Made by a program: the position numbers and the translations under genes. From positions 1 to 21,400 of the forward strand of contig JADHYX010000380.1 in NCBI GenBank assembly GCA_027604685.1: DNA of 21,400 nt. Direction: 5' to 3'. The notes beneath the pieces were generated by a model. That model ran no database searches, was not told where the DNA came from, and was given only the letters and a program-made list of their open reading frames with translations. The stretch is from Lobulomyces angularis (Eukaryota; Chytridiomycota; Chytridiomycetes; Lobulomycetales; Lobulomycetaceae). Positions 11,501-21,041 of the stretch are shown piece after piece (position 1 is the stretch's first letter; each line of letters begins with the position of its first letter).

Positions 11501-12145
11501 AGATTATATTATTCGAAGGGTTGAAAATGATAAGCAGATACTGGAAGACGTATAGCAAATTTACCTTTTTCAATTTTAAAAATTAATCTTTTGTAGGATC
11601 AGAAGTTGATTAAAAGTTATCAAGAGGAAACTTTGAAGATAAAACAATCGCTTTTAGACTTAAAAAGGTATATTTCTGTTTTATATTTTCTTAATTCTGT
11701 AAATTTTTTTTTTTTTTTGGAGACCAGTAATATTTCAAGTTAGTAAATGTGATTTGTGTGAGAGACCATTAGATATACCAACGGTGCATTTTATGTGTAA
11801 ACATTCTTTTCATCAAAGGTAACTGCACTGACACTGAAACTGCCCTTTAAATATTCATTTTTTATAAATGGTAGATGTATGCAGGAAGATATAAAAGAAT
11901 GTCCTATTTGTGGTCCTGAACAATCAATTATTAGAGATCTCATTAAGAGTCAAAAAGAAAATGCCAACAATCATGAATTGTACTTGACAACGGTAAATAC
12001 CTTAATAGTTGAAAAACTCAACAATATATGTTTTATTTTTTATTATTTTATTGTTGTTTGCTTTTAGCTGGAAAGTAAAAGAGTGGATGAACGGTTTAAT
12101 TATATTTCTGAGATGTTTTCGAAAAATGTATTTAGAAAACTGTAA
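8595..12145 (+). CDS. VPS11: VPS11, HOPS/CORVET core subunit (RING-H2)
   Basis: Core subunit of the CORVET and HOPS tethering complexes that drive endosome and vacuole/lysosome fusion. Thirteen exons (8595-8831, 8870-8905, 8949-9308, 9355-9499, 9540-9820, 9866-10109, 10160-11129, 11178-11252, 11297-11549, 11597-11667, 11723-11818, 11875-11992, 12068-12145) splice in phase to 987 residues, near the family size. The N-terminal beta-propeller (about 1-350) starts WRQLAFFEKE and includes TIKVWNLDK and DERGPC-like DGRGPCAI. The alpha-solenoid contains the conserved block LEPSYVIRKFLDAQRIHNLT, then DHTTLLINCYTKL and a clathrin-repeat region. A coiled coil precedes the C-terminal RING-H2: CDLCERPLDIPTVHF, MCKHSFHQR, ECPIC, split over two exons. 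After the RING, about 80 charged residues end at FRKL. Nothing looks broken. The start is the first ATG in frame and fits the family N-terminus exactly. Confidence 0.97.
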
Positions 12146-12757
12146 CTAAAAGTACACTGTTTTTTCAGTTTAATTTTACTGCATAGAATATTTTTTTTGG
12201 TTAAAAATAATTTTTATCATGATGTATTAAAAAGTGGTAGTTTAAATTGTATCAAAAAAATAGTATTTAAAAATAATATGTAAATTAAATTAATACTCTT
12301 TAACTAAATTCTATTTCTAAGGTAATTTGTTATAAATTCAAAAGTTTTATTATACTAAACTTTTAAAAATCCATTTCATGTCAAATAATTGATTTTTGAA
12401 TTGAACACCTCAAAGTTGAATGATAGTTTTCAAACATTTCATAATTTTCATTGCTAATTCTGATGGCTGAGATCTTTTCTTAAAATTTAAATACACGGAA
12501 ACAATAACATGATAGTTTTTTCATTTTTTTTTTTTATCTTGAATTCACAGAACTATTTAAACATCGTTAAAAAAATTACTGAAGATATTAAACTAAAATT
12601 GTATTAAGCACGGAAAAGAAATTTTTTTTATTGCTATTTGCATTTTTCTTTCCTAATTCTCTTCACTCTGCCCGTTTATTTTTCTTCTGACAAATTGCAT
12701 CTTTTCGCGTTCGTTGGTAAAAAAAAATATTAAAAATAAAAATAAAGAAAAATAGAA
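12146..12757. other. Intergenic region, VPS11 to CEP19
   Basis: This 612-base gap holds the VPS11 3' end and the CEP19 promoter. It is strongly AT-rich with homopolymer runs. A slightly less AT-rich pyrimidine-biased strip at 12645-12715 may be promoter-proximal. I see no convincing gene, RNA or repeat in it. Confidence 0.5.
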
Positions 12758-15551
12758 ATGAATGAAACAAAAAATTCATTAATTCCAAAAAAAATTGGCA
12801 TTAAATTGGAAAAGCCAACTTTATTTTTGATTTATCGAGATAATGCTACAGGTTTGAATAAAATATAAAAATAACACTTGAAAAATTTTATTTATAAAAA
12901 TAATTTATACAACGATTTTATAGGAAAGACAAGAAAAAGAAAAATTCCGGTTAGAGATTTATTAATTAAAGAAAAAAATTTACAAAAACCAGCATGTAAA
13001 ATTTTATCAGATTTAGTACAAAGACACAATGTGTTAAAAAGTTTTAATGAAGTTCAAGTATTTAACAAAAAATTTTTTTGCTTTATTTATTTTAATTTCT
13101 TTCGAATATCATTTCTTCTTTCTTTTTAATGTAGCTACAAAGAATGATTATTAGGCTTGGAGCAAGCAGCCAAGAAAATATTGACATGAATATCAAAGCT
13201 TTAATTGAAAAAAAATTAATATCTAATGAAAGTGAAAGCTTACCAACACTCCCTGAAAAAAATTTAAATGATTTAGACTTAAATAAATTAGAGTAAGAGA
13301 ATTTTCTTTTTTTTCTTTTCAACTCATTCTTAATATCATTATTATTAATTTTTTTTTTTTTTTTTTTCAATAGTACTGAAGAATTGGAAAAATTTAAAAA
13401 AAGTATGGATGTAAATTTTGAAAAAAACAGAATTAAACCTGACGATGTAAATTTTATTTATGATGTGCAAGTAAAATAAAACAAATCAAAAAATGTAGAT
13501 AATGTAACTCAAATTTTTTTTTGTTGCTTTTTTTTTAAAAAAAAAAGAAAACATTTGATGCACCGGTCGAAAAAACAGATTGGGACTCCTCCTCCTCCTC
13601 CTCTTCTGCCTCTAACAACGCTATTAGACAAAGTGTATCTTCGAAGGATTTGGTTCTTAAATCGAGTTCAGCAAAAAAGCTTGAAAGCAGCGCGAAGAAC
13701 TTGGAAGAAATCGACGAGGACGTCTTAAGTGCTTTCAGTAATGACAGTAACGATAGTAATGAATCAATTGACTTTACTGCAAATGGTAAGTTAGTAAAGA
13801 ACAAATTAAGTAAAAGCAGTGCAAACTCCAGTTTAAATGAAATTAAAAAGATTGATTCCAACGAAGAAACAATGAGAAAAAAAAGCCTAAATGAGAATAT
13901 CGAAGACGAGAGCGGGAAAGAATCTGTATTGAAATCTAATGTTATTGAGTTACCTTTCGCTCCTACTTTTACCAACCCCGACACCAATGACTCAAAGCCT
14001 GAATTATCTGAAGTTTCAAATGCAGTAGCAACCAATTCTAAAAAAAATTCAATTTTTTTAAGTGAAATACCAGAAAAAAATCCTACGTCACTTTTAAATC
14101 TTGAACCACTGGGAAATTTGAAAAAAAACAACCTGACGGAATTGAAACCATTAGAAAAAATATCCTTTCCAACTCCAGTTGTAAATGTTGATAATTTTAC
14201 GGGGAATAGCACTGTAGAGTCTCAAATACAGTCAGAAAATTATTTTTTTGATAGTCTCACGATAACAAACAATGAAGGGATGTCCGCGGTATCCAAGTCA
14301 CCAAATTTAAGAGTCGAAAACGAAGCAAAGCAGCCTGCAGAACAAAATAAATTAACACAGGAAAATCCAGTTTCAGATTTTAACAAGCCCTCAATGATTC
14401 CGATCCCGACAAGCTTAAAACATGTCAGCGAAGTTATAAATACTCCTGCATTCTTTGAAAAAAAGTCTTTGATGTCCCTTTTGCCAAAACTTGGGGGGTT
14501 ACAGCAAAAAGTTATTGAGGAAAAATTGGATGCAAACGATAAAATATCCACACTCAGTGATGAAATTGAAGATGACATGGAGGAAGAATTTGATGAAGAC
14601 TTAGATGCAGTATTAGAAATGTTAGATGAAGATGATATTGAACCTTTTAGGGAAAAGTATGTAAAAAGTGGTGTGAAGCCTGCTGAAGATACTACTTTGC
14701 AAAAAGATCTAAAAATTGTTGAAAGCATCTACCTTAAAAGCCCAGTTACTCCTATTGTTCTACCAGAAAATGTTACACTTGTTAAAAGTAGAAGTAACAG
14801 TACGGAAAAAAAGGAAGTAAAACCTGAAGCGAATAATAATGTCAAGTTAAGTGATCCAGTCAAAAATTTAACAACTTTACAAGATCCGCTCGAAAGTTTA
14901 GATAATAAAACAAATATAATCCCAACTTTCCACACAGCTGAGAGTAAAGTAAATACAGATAAGGTAATAATTTCAACTTTGGCAAACACCTCAAAAGAGG
15001 ATGACAGTGGAGAGCAAAACTCCTTTATTGAAGAGGATTTGGAATCTTTTGAACTCTCTGAAATTAGTGACGATGATAAAGAAGATAAAAAAAATGAAGT
15101 GCAAAAAAAGAATGAAAGTGATATCGAGAAAATTGAAGTTAAAGACAGTAGAATTTCGCCGTTAACTGAAAGTGCAGAACCAGCGACCACAATATCTAAT
15201 GATGTTGGTGTGGTTCTAAAAGAAAAAAACAATATGGAAGAAAATGTAAGAGAAAAAAACAATGTGGAAGAAAATGTAATAGAAAAAAACAATGTGGAAG
15301 AAAATTCAAAAGAAAAAAAAGATGATATATATGAAGAAGATTTTTCTGACTTTGGAGCAGGGGAAACTAATTCCAACTTTTCAGTCGAAAGTTTGAAAAT
15401 AAAAAACCCAGCAGTTAATAACCTTGGATCTCTTAATAACAAAACCGAGTTGAGCAATAGAATAAAATTAGACTTTGACAACGATGATGATGACTTTGAG
15501 TTTGATGATGATTTGTCTTTTGATAAAGGAAGTAGTGAAGGAAGTTTTTAA
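12758..15551 (+). CDS. CEP19: CEP19 homologue with long acidic C-terminal extension
   Basis: CEP19 sits at the mother centriole/basal body and, in animals, recruits RABL2 and intraflagellar-transport complexes to start ciliogenesis. Five exons (12758-12851, 12924-13057, 13135-13292, 13374-13470, 13548-15551) splice in phase to 828 residues. Residues 1-185 follow CEP19 end to end: KIGIKLEKPTLFLIYRD, then KTRKRKIPVRD, the signature DLDLNKLDTEELEKFKKSMD, FEKNRIKPDDVNFIYDVQ, and after the last intron the DAPVEKTDWDS that matches the human C-terminus. Human CEP19 stops about there (roughly 165 residues). Here the same exon runs on for about 640 more. That part is Lys/Asn/Ser/Glu-rich, low complexity, has a poly-Ser run at 13584-13608, a 10-residue repeat and ends in a strongly acidic Asp/Phe-rich tail. 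The fusion with a separate downstream gene is unlikely since no stop or intron separates the parts. Flagellated lifestyle is inferred from this gene. Confidence 0.92.
15221..15320 (+). repeat. 30-base tandem repeat inside the CEP19 extension
   Basis: Three units of 30 bases (15221-15250, 15251-15280, 15281-15310) and the start of a fourth encode a 10-residue repeat close to EKNNVEENVI. Units differ by a few bases. The repeat keeps frame, so copy number could vary without breaking the protein. It probably expanded by slippage or unequal exchange. Confidence 0.9.
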
Positions 15552-15794
15552 ATTAGATAATTTTATATATTTAAAAATTAATTATTTATTAATGTAAATA
15601 ATCTGTTGAAAGGAACTTTTAATGCTGAAAATTCCCAAATTTTTTTTTGTAATCAGAACAATTTTGAACTATTAAATTCAGTAATAGTATTAATTCATAT
15701 ATTAATAATACTCAAATTTAGAGTGTACTATTCACTATTCTTCATGTAAATAAAGTTTAGAGTAATTTTAACTTAAGATATTTCCTAATATTTC
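15552..15794. other. Intergenic, 3' flank of CEP19
   Basis: AT-rich non-coding sequence following the CEP19 stop, with AATAAA-like strings (for example near 15749) that could serve 3'-end formation. No gene is visible. Confidence 0.4.
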
Positions 15795-16015
15795 ACATTG
15801 TGGGACAAGAAGCTTTAACATAAAAGCATTGGTGACTTGTTAAAAAACTTGTCCCGCACTTTTGGCCAGCATCTTAATCACGTAGACATCACAGAATCTA
15901 ATTGCTGCAAGTAGACTTCATAGCTCAGAGCTGTATATTGAGCAGAACAGTTTAACTTGGTTCTTATATGGGAAGAACATTGACTGTGACGCCCTGTGTT
16001 CAGAGACAGCAAAAT
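15795..16015 (+). ncRNA. Candidate structured RNA or element, unidentified
   Basis: This block is clearly less AT-rich than its surroundings yet has no convincing protein frame on the + strand. It is dense in inverted repeats: GGGACAAG at 15802-15809 pairs with 15848-15855; AGCTC at 15922-15926 pairs with 15928-15932; ACAGT at 15947-15951 pairs with 15983-15987 and encloses a six-pair stem, GTTCTT at 15960-15965 with 15973-15978 (seven-base loop). A last short stem, CTGT/ACAG, lies at 15994-16009. I compared it from memory with U1, U2, U4, U5, U6, SRP and tRNA signatures and found no match. A two-hairpin H/ACA-like layout is imaginable (AGAACA near 15945, ACA near 16006) but not demonstrated. 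A degenerate mobile element or a minus-strand origin are alternatives. Confidence 0.3.
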
Positions 16016-16185
16016 TTTATTGTTATTATTAATATAGAACAGAACATAATCAATAATCATAATTTGTACTCAAAAAGCATTATTTAAATTTTTTTTTTTC
16101 TTCACCAGTTTTAATTCTTAAGAAAAAAAAATACCGTAAAAATAACACAACCAAACTAGAATTTTACTATTATATAATTTTTTAA

Positions 16186-17407
16186 ATGTCTTGTCGATGT
16201 TATTGTTGTTCTGGTATATCATATATAAATTATTTGATGTTTAAAATTTTTTTTGTAGGTTTAAACTGCATACCAAAATATGTAGACGACTTTAGTGTTT
16301 TTGCACAAGCAGATTGCAAAACCGAGACTTGTACAGGTACAATTAATGAATAGTTAATGTTAATAAACAAATTAAATTTGAATTTTTTCACTTTTTAATC
16401 CCAACAAAGCTCGTATTTTCAGATGTTCAAATGTTAGTTTTATAAAAAAATATATATTTTTTTAACTTTTTAATCTATTTTGATACTTTTTATCAAGAAT
16501 GGTGTATTCGGTGGAAAAGTAAGAGCTGAGGTAAAAATAGAAAATGAAACTTCTGAAAATTAAACTAACAAACTTCCCAGTTCATTCCCAATAGCTTCAA
16601 TAACGGTGTTGTTAATAATGGAAATGGTATTCCCTTAAAATATTTCATAATTGCTGGTGTTGGCGCGCTAATTTTTTTTGGTATAATCATCGGACTCATC
16701 ATAAAAATAGTGCGAAGGAGAAAGCAAGCAGGAATTGGTCCTAATCAATGTAAGACTCCTATAAAAGTAAATTATTTCTTAAATAAAAATACGGCAGATA
16801 ATGGGACTCAACCAAGTTATCAACACCAACCTCCCAATTATCAACAAACTTCTTATCCTCCAAATACTTCCGACAACTATGTTTCTTATCCTCCAAATGG
16901 TTATCAACAAAATTCTTACCCTCCTCCTTCCAATGCTTATCCTCCTCCCTCTAGTGCTTATCCTCCTCCTTCTGGTAATTATCCTCCTCCAAGTGAGCCG
17001 TATGGTAATATCCAGAGACTTGGTAATGGTGGCCTTTTGGGTAAAAATAATATCGGTGGGTTGTTTGGTAAAAAAAATAACGGTGGACTTTTTGGTAAAA
17101 ACAATACTGGCACTGGAATGGCTACTGGTAGTTTTTTCTATTTAAGTGTTTAATCCTTTTTTATATTAGGTGGAGCTGCTTTAGGAGTAGGAGCTGCAGC
17201 TGGACTTGTGGGTGGTGCTGCATTAGGTCACGCTCTTTCAGGTATTATAACAAATACTTGACTTAATGTTAATATTAAGGTGGCCATCATTCTCACTATG
17301 GACATAATGATTATGGAAACGATTATGACCGTGGTTATGGTATGGAGAGCCACAATTACACATCTAATGTAGGCGACACCTATGCTGTGGAGAGTTACGA
17401 TTATTAA
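16186..17407 (+). CDS. Single-pass membrane protein, YPPPS-repeat and Gly/Ala-rich tail
   Basis: I do not recognise a named family. Model: exons 16186-16213, 16259-16336, 16410-16432, 16498-16530, 16581-16749, 16798-17127, 17170-17241 and 17280-17407 splice in phase to 286 residues. A short Cys-containing N-terminal part (ADCKTETCT) is followed by one strong transmembrane helix (YFIIAGVGALIFFGIIIGLI) and a basic stop-transfer IKIVRRRK, which predicts N-outside. The cytosolic part has QQ/SYPPN stretches, four YPPPSxx units, three GGLxGKNN units, then a Gly/Ala-rich hydrophobic segment (AALGVGAAAGLVGGAALG) like the glycine-zipper ends of XYPPX-repeat proteins, and a His/Tyr tail ending SYDY. 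The first and fifth introns (45 and 48 nt) contain no stop and keep frame. If the first is really exonic, the N-terminus gains hydrophobic residues that could act as a signal. Function, perhaps surface sensing or membrane organisation, is speculation. Confidence 0.7.
16917..17000 (+). repeat. Four 21-base units encoding YPPPSxx
   Basis: Units at 16917, 16938, 16959 and 16980 each encode Tyr-Pro-Pro-Pro-Ser plus two variable residues. They lie inside the cytosolic part of the membrane protein. Proline-rich repeats of this type commonly bind WW or SH3 domains; that role is inference here. Confidence 0.9.
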
Positions 17408-17600
17408 AAATCACAAATTAAAAAATAAAATTTCTATTAATATAGAGTAATATAGAGAATAAAAAATCATTGTCTTAATGTATACTCTGTTGCTTCTAAA
17501 ATACTGAACTATATTATTCTTCAAAGAAGTGATTTGAGTTAACATGCTGTTTTTATGGAAATAATTTTTTTAATTAGGTATTGCAGATGCCAAAGTTGAA
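17408..17600. other. Convergent 3' region
   Basis: A 193-base AT-rich gap between the stops of two convergent genes (membrane protein and TFB4). It must hold both 3' ends; no other feature is seen. Confidence 0.4.
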
Positions 17601-18736
17601 TTAGTCACTAAAAACAGTTTTGCATGTAGGACAATTTTTGGAACTAGTGCAAAAAACTAAACAGTTTTTTTTTAAATTAACATAAATTTTTTTTTTTAAT
17701 AAATAAATTCTTTACTGGAAAGGCAAACAGAGCAAACAAATCCAACATCAACAATTTTTTTGTGACAAAAACAGGCAGCTCTGAAATCAACTTGATCACC
17801 ACTGCGAAGTGCCAGAGTTTCTCGCATCGATGAGTTTGGTAAGAATGAATGCTATTTTTTCGAAATTAAAATGATAAAATGTAAAATATATATCATTCGC
17901 AAATTTCAAAGAACATCATAATAACAAATACTTACCATCAAATAGTGAATCAACCTCTCAGGATATTCGACTTTTACATATACTCCACTTGTTAAATAAG
18001 CCGCTTGTTGAAGAAAAACACTATCTTCGTTTAAAAGCTTACATATATCCATTTTTATCATCTATTTCAAGATTTTTTCATAAAATATTAGGAAACATAA
18101 AAAGGTTAGTTTTAAAAACCAATCTTTGCGCACAAAAAATATTGTTCATTATCGTAATATATTGACTAGGTATATCGGGACTAACGCTAACGATGATTAT
18201 TCTGGAATTAACAGTTTGAGGTTCATACTTCCGTATTATTCGATTAATGTAAGTGAGAGCCATTGAGATAGTGTTTGATAAGAGACTAGGTTTAACTAAA
18301 AGAATTAAAAAAAAATAAAAAAAAAGTAGTTACACTCTTCCTCTTCAGTATCCAAACTCGCCAGTGCCTTTAAGTTAAACAAAATCTGTTCATTAATGTG
18401 CCAAAATTGCTTATATGCATTTCCTGGTTTATTTCTAGCTTCCAATTTTTTATCTAAACTTTCAGAGTGTTTTGGAAATAAAAAATCAGTTGAATTTGGA
18501 TGGGAATAAAAGACAGCAACTGAAATAAAATATTAAAATTAAAATAACCAATATTTTAAATAAAAAGTGATATTTTTATATAGTAGACCTTGATTGTTGT
18601 AATTTAAGCTTACATGACTATTAACAAAAATAAGAATGTGATTTATCGTTTGCTCCAGTGACAACTTTGATGCAGACCATATATATGGATTAAGATCTAT
18701 AATTACTGATATAAAATCAATACTTTCTCCACTCAT
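17601..18736 (-). CDS. TFB4: TFIIH subunit TFB4/p34
   Basis: Core subunit of general transcription factor TFIIH, used in RNA polymerase II initiation and nucleotide excision repair; it pairs with p44 through a von Willebrand A-like fold. Six exons (18589-18736, 18334-18519, 18120-18295, 17936-18061, 17716-17851, 17601-17656) splice in phase to 275 residues, slightly shorter than human p34 (308). The N-terminus FISVIIDLNPYIW matches the family start VVIVDANPIWW. The middle holds ALTYINRIIRKYEPQ, SRIIIVSVS and QYITIMNNIFCAQ, followed by LQQAAYLTSGVYVKV. The C-terminal zinc module is complete: VDFRAACFCHKKI, VGFVCSVCLSIFC, NCPTCKTVFSD. The family Lys-rich extreme tail is absent. The reading of the first exon donor (GTCTAC) is unusual but needed for phase. 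Divergent from the gene starting near 18909. Confidence 0.95.
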
Positions 18737-18908
18737 TTTTTAATGAAAAATTATGATGTTAAATTTGAAAAATAATATTTTTTTTAGAATAAATTCAGTT
18801 ATAAAATTATCAATTATGAAATTGTCCTTAATTTATTAATACTCTACTAGTCTTATGACGTTGCAATAAATAAAAAGAGTGAAGATTGCGAAAGATTTCA
18901 ATCACATT
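18737..18908. promoter_or_regulatory. Divergent promoter region, TFB4 and the 18909 gene
   Basis: About 170 AT-rich bases separate the TFB4 start codon from the proposed start of the rightward gene. If the latter start is right, both promoters share this gap. No specific sites are assigned. Confidence 0.3.
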
Positions 18909-19933
18909 ATGAAATGTTTTAAGACTGGAATAGAAAAAAGAGTGTGATAAAAAGGATATCAAATAACTCTATTTCTTTATTAAAAAAAGTTCACTTTTGC
19001 CATCTGAACCTCCTTAACAAGTTTTTATTACTAAAACGATGAATAAAAGCTAAGAAGTATTGCAGAAAAAATGTTCAAACCATCCTTCCTTTCAGAAACT
19101 TTCTTCCGTTATTGGGAACTGGTATAATTGCGATTATGGAATTTTGAAGCTGCGATTGATTACTGTAGTTAAAGTCTCCAGCAATATTGCAACAATCTTG
19201 AGAAGAAAAACGCGAAATAAAAGTAAGTTATTCAATATACTTGGCCAGAACGGAAGAAAACCAAGTTCGACCCTTGGTGTAAGCACAGATTTTTTGTTAG
19301 GTATCGAATTCTTTTACAATTATGGTTATATAAATTAAAGAAGTTTTATTTGGGCAACCTTTACGAAACAGTTACGAATTTTCAACATTTCTGTTCGATC
19401 TATATTCTTCAAATGGTTTATTTCCAAAGAAATACTTTCTATTTATAGTTTCAGAAAATCGTTTTAGATTCAAAACTATTCTCAGCAAAAATCTTCTTGA
19501 ACTCAAAACTGTTTTCAGCAAAATACTTGTATTTTGCTTTTTAAATGCTGTCCTATATTATATTCCACAATCTGGTACCTACAGCGAAGAATTAAAAAAA
19601 AAAGTTTCCATAAATTGGCTAATAATCAAATCGGAGAGACTTAATAAAAGTTGAAGTTAGCTTCGCTTTGTTTGTTTTGGATATGAAAATTCAGTATTCT
19701 CCTTCATGCCTACTGATTAATTTCAGGCGGTTTTATTGTGTAGTTCACAAAGATACGCAAGAAGTTGTGGCAGTAGTCGAAAACGAATTTTAGAATTTTA
19801 CGATATAAAACCTTTTATTTTAATAAAGAATGAAAAGAAATATATTATTACGAATTTTGGTATTGAAGAAGAGATATATTTTCATTGTAATGTTGGAGAG
19901 GAGTGGATTGCTTTAATTAATGAACTTTTTTGA
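18909..19933 (+). CDS. Unrecognised protein, gene model partly unresolved
   Basis: I do not recognise this gene. Two long stop-free stretches in different frames abut: 19054-19335 and 19334-19652. A donor GTATCG at 19301 and acceptor AAAG ending at 19340 (a 40-nt intron, normal size here) join them exactly in phase, giving STDFLL-EVLFGQPLRNSYEF. That argues for a real gene rather than chance. A possible first exon is 18909-18941 (11 codons, phase 0 into 19066). A last exon from 19727 ends with FYDIKPFILIKNEKKYIITN and LINELF at 19933. The link from the second stretch to the last exon is uncertain: a donor GTTTCC at 19604 keeps phase (total 245 residues) but is atypical, and an alternative frame at 19627-19785 (CVVHKDTQEVVAVVENEF) also looks coding, so a frameshifted pseudogene remains possible. 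The product is Leu/Phe/Lys-rich without obvious motifs. Confidence 0.4.
19470..19523 (+). repeat. Imperfect direct repeat, period 33
   Basis: TCAAAACT(A/G)TT(C/T)TCAGCAAAA occurs at 19470-19490 and 19503-19523, with 19 of 21 bases equal. The period is 11 codons, so in the proposed frame it yields FKTILSKNLLE followed by LKTVFSKILVF. Confidence 0.8.
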
Positions 19934-19950
19934 ATTAAAAGATTTATCAT

Positions 19951-21041
19951 TTAAGAATTACTATTATTTTCAAACCACCACTGAACTACTCTCATAGTTT
20001 TGTTTTTTAATGGAAACATGTCAACCGTATCCATCTCAGCTGAGGACTTCGCCAAAGTTGAAGCAGAACCTTTATTTATCCTAATAAACTTTACCCTATT
20101 TAAATTGTTATTTGAATCTTGAAATAACAAAAGCGTTGCTGCAGTGTAAGAAAACTGTTTTGTACAGTTAAATCATATTTGGAAATTTGTTCTCTTTTTT
20201 ACCACATACCGTTGAAAATAATCTCACTATTATAATACAATTTTTAAATTTTATTTCCCTTGAAAATTCTGATATGGATAACATTTTGCAAAATTTTTTA
20301 GGAGATAAAAATATAAAAATTTTAAAACTACTTAAAACAAAAATTGCATAGAAACATTTTATTATTTTATAATAAAAATAAATAATAAATAGAAGCAATT
20401 TTAAGTTGATAAACGATTTATTGCAAACAAAGATTTTAAATTTTTAAATTCCAAAAAAAAAAGGCTAAATTTCACCTTTTTCAATAACATAATAATGATG
20501 CACTAAATCAATTAGACAGAGATGCACATTTGGTAAGAGAATTGTGTTCCTCATTCTGTTCCAACATTTTGGCTGTGTTCCAAATTTTATTTGTTTCTCG
20601 CTCATTACACAATAAATTATTTGAACAAAAATTTTGTACCATCTTAATGAAAATTGATTTGGTATCCGAAACTTTCAGATTGGAACGCAGCAATTCTTAC
20701 CACGGACACTGCAAACAAATGCGCGTGGCGAGTAAAAAAGTTGAGTTGTAATGCCCTTTGCTGCTTAACAATCCACACAAAGTTCACTATAGAAGTTTTG
20801 TGCAACGCCTTACAGAAACCGTTATCTGTTATACATTAGTGTAAGCTGATTTGTGTACAAACACAATTTGAATACACTTTGTTGAAATTTACTTTCTAAT
20901 AACTTAATCTGCTGCTATTGTTATAAATTATAAAAATTGTACTCTTTTAATTGCCCTAACTTAATTTGATCAACATACCTTCTTGGTAAAAGTTCGAAAT
21001 GTCAATTTATTGTTTTTGGGACAATTGTAACGCTCAACCAT
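19951..21041 (-). CDS. Unrecognised 206-residue protein (5 exons)
   Basis: No family recognised. Exons 20979-21041, 20701-20808, 20518-20642, 20210-20330 and 19951-20154 join with good donors (GTATGT, GTAAGA, GTATGT; one GTCTAA) and consistent phases to 207 codons including the stop. The whole-model phase agreement is the main evidence, since single exons are short. Visible stretches are NCPKNNKLTFRTFTKK at the N-terminus, FFTRHAHLFAVSV, ERETNKIWNTAKMLEQNEEH, beta-rich FKIFIFLSPKK and NCIIIVRLF, and near the end MRVVQWWFENNSNS. No signal peptide or membrane helix is evident. The first exon overlaps the coding start of the zinc-finger gene on the other strand by 43 bases, which is odd; the true first exon may differ. 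The 3' end faces the 18909 gene with a 17-base gap, typical of compact genomes. Confidence 0.5.

Noticed and set aside
12425..12480. Possible C/D-box snoRNA (TGATAG ... CTGA)
   Set aside because: Box C is imperfect, there is no terminal stem, and such short strings occur by chance in this composition.
13535..15481. Long minus-strand open frames (up to 250 codons) opposite the CEP19 extension
   Set aside because: They mirror Lys/Glu/Ser/Asn codons of the sense strand as Phe/Leu/Ser runs, have no introns or motifs, and the sense frame is continuous with a conserved gene.
15878..16060. 60-codon minus-strand frame
   Set aside because: Low-complexity Asn run, no matching exon nearby, and the block is better explained by inverted repeats.
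20530..20839. Plus-strand open frames with start codons at 20530 and 20654
   Set aside because: They are antisense to two minus-strand exons (20518-20642 and 20701-20808) whose splice phases agree with three other exons.
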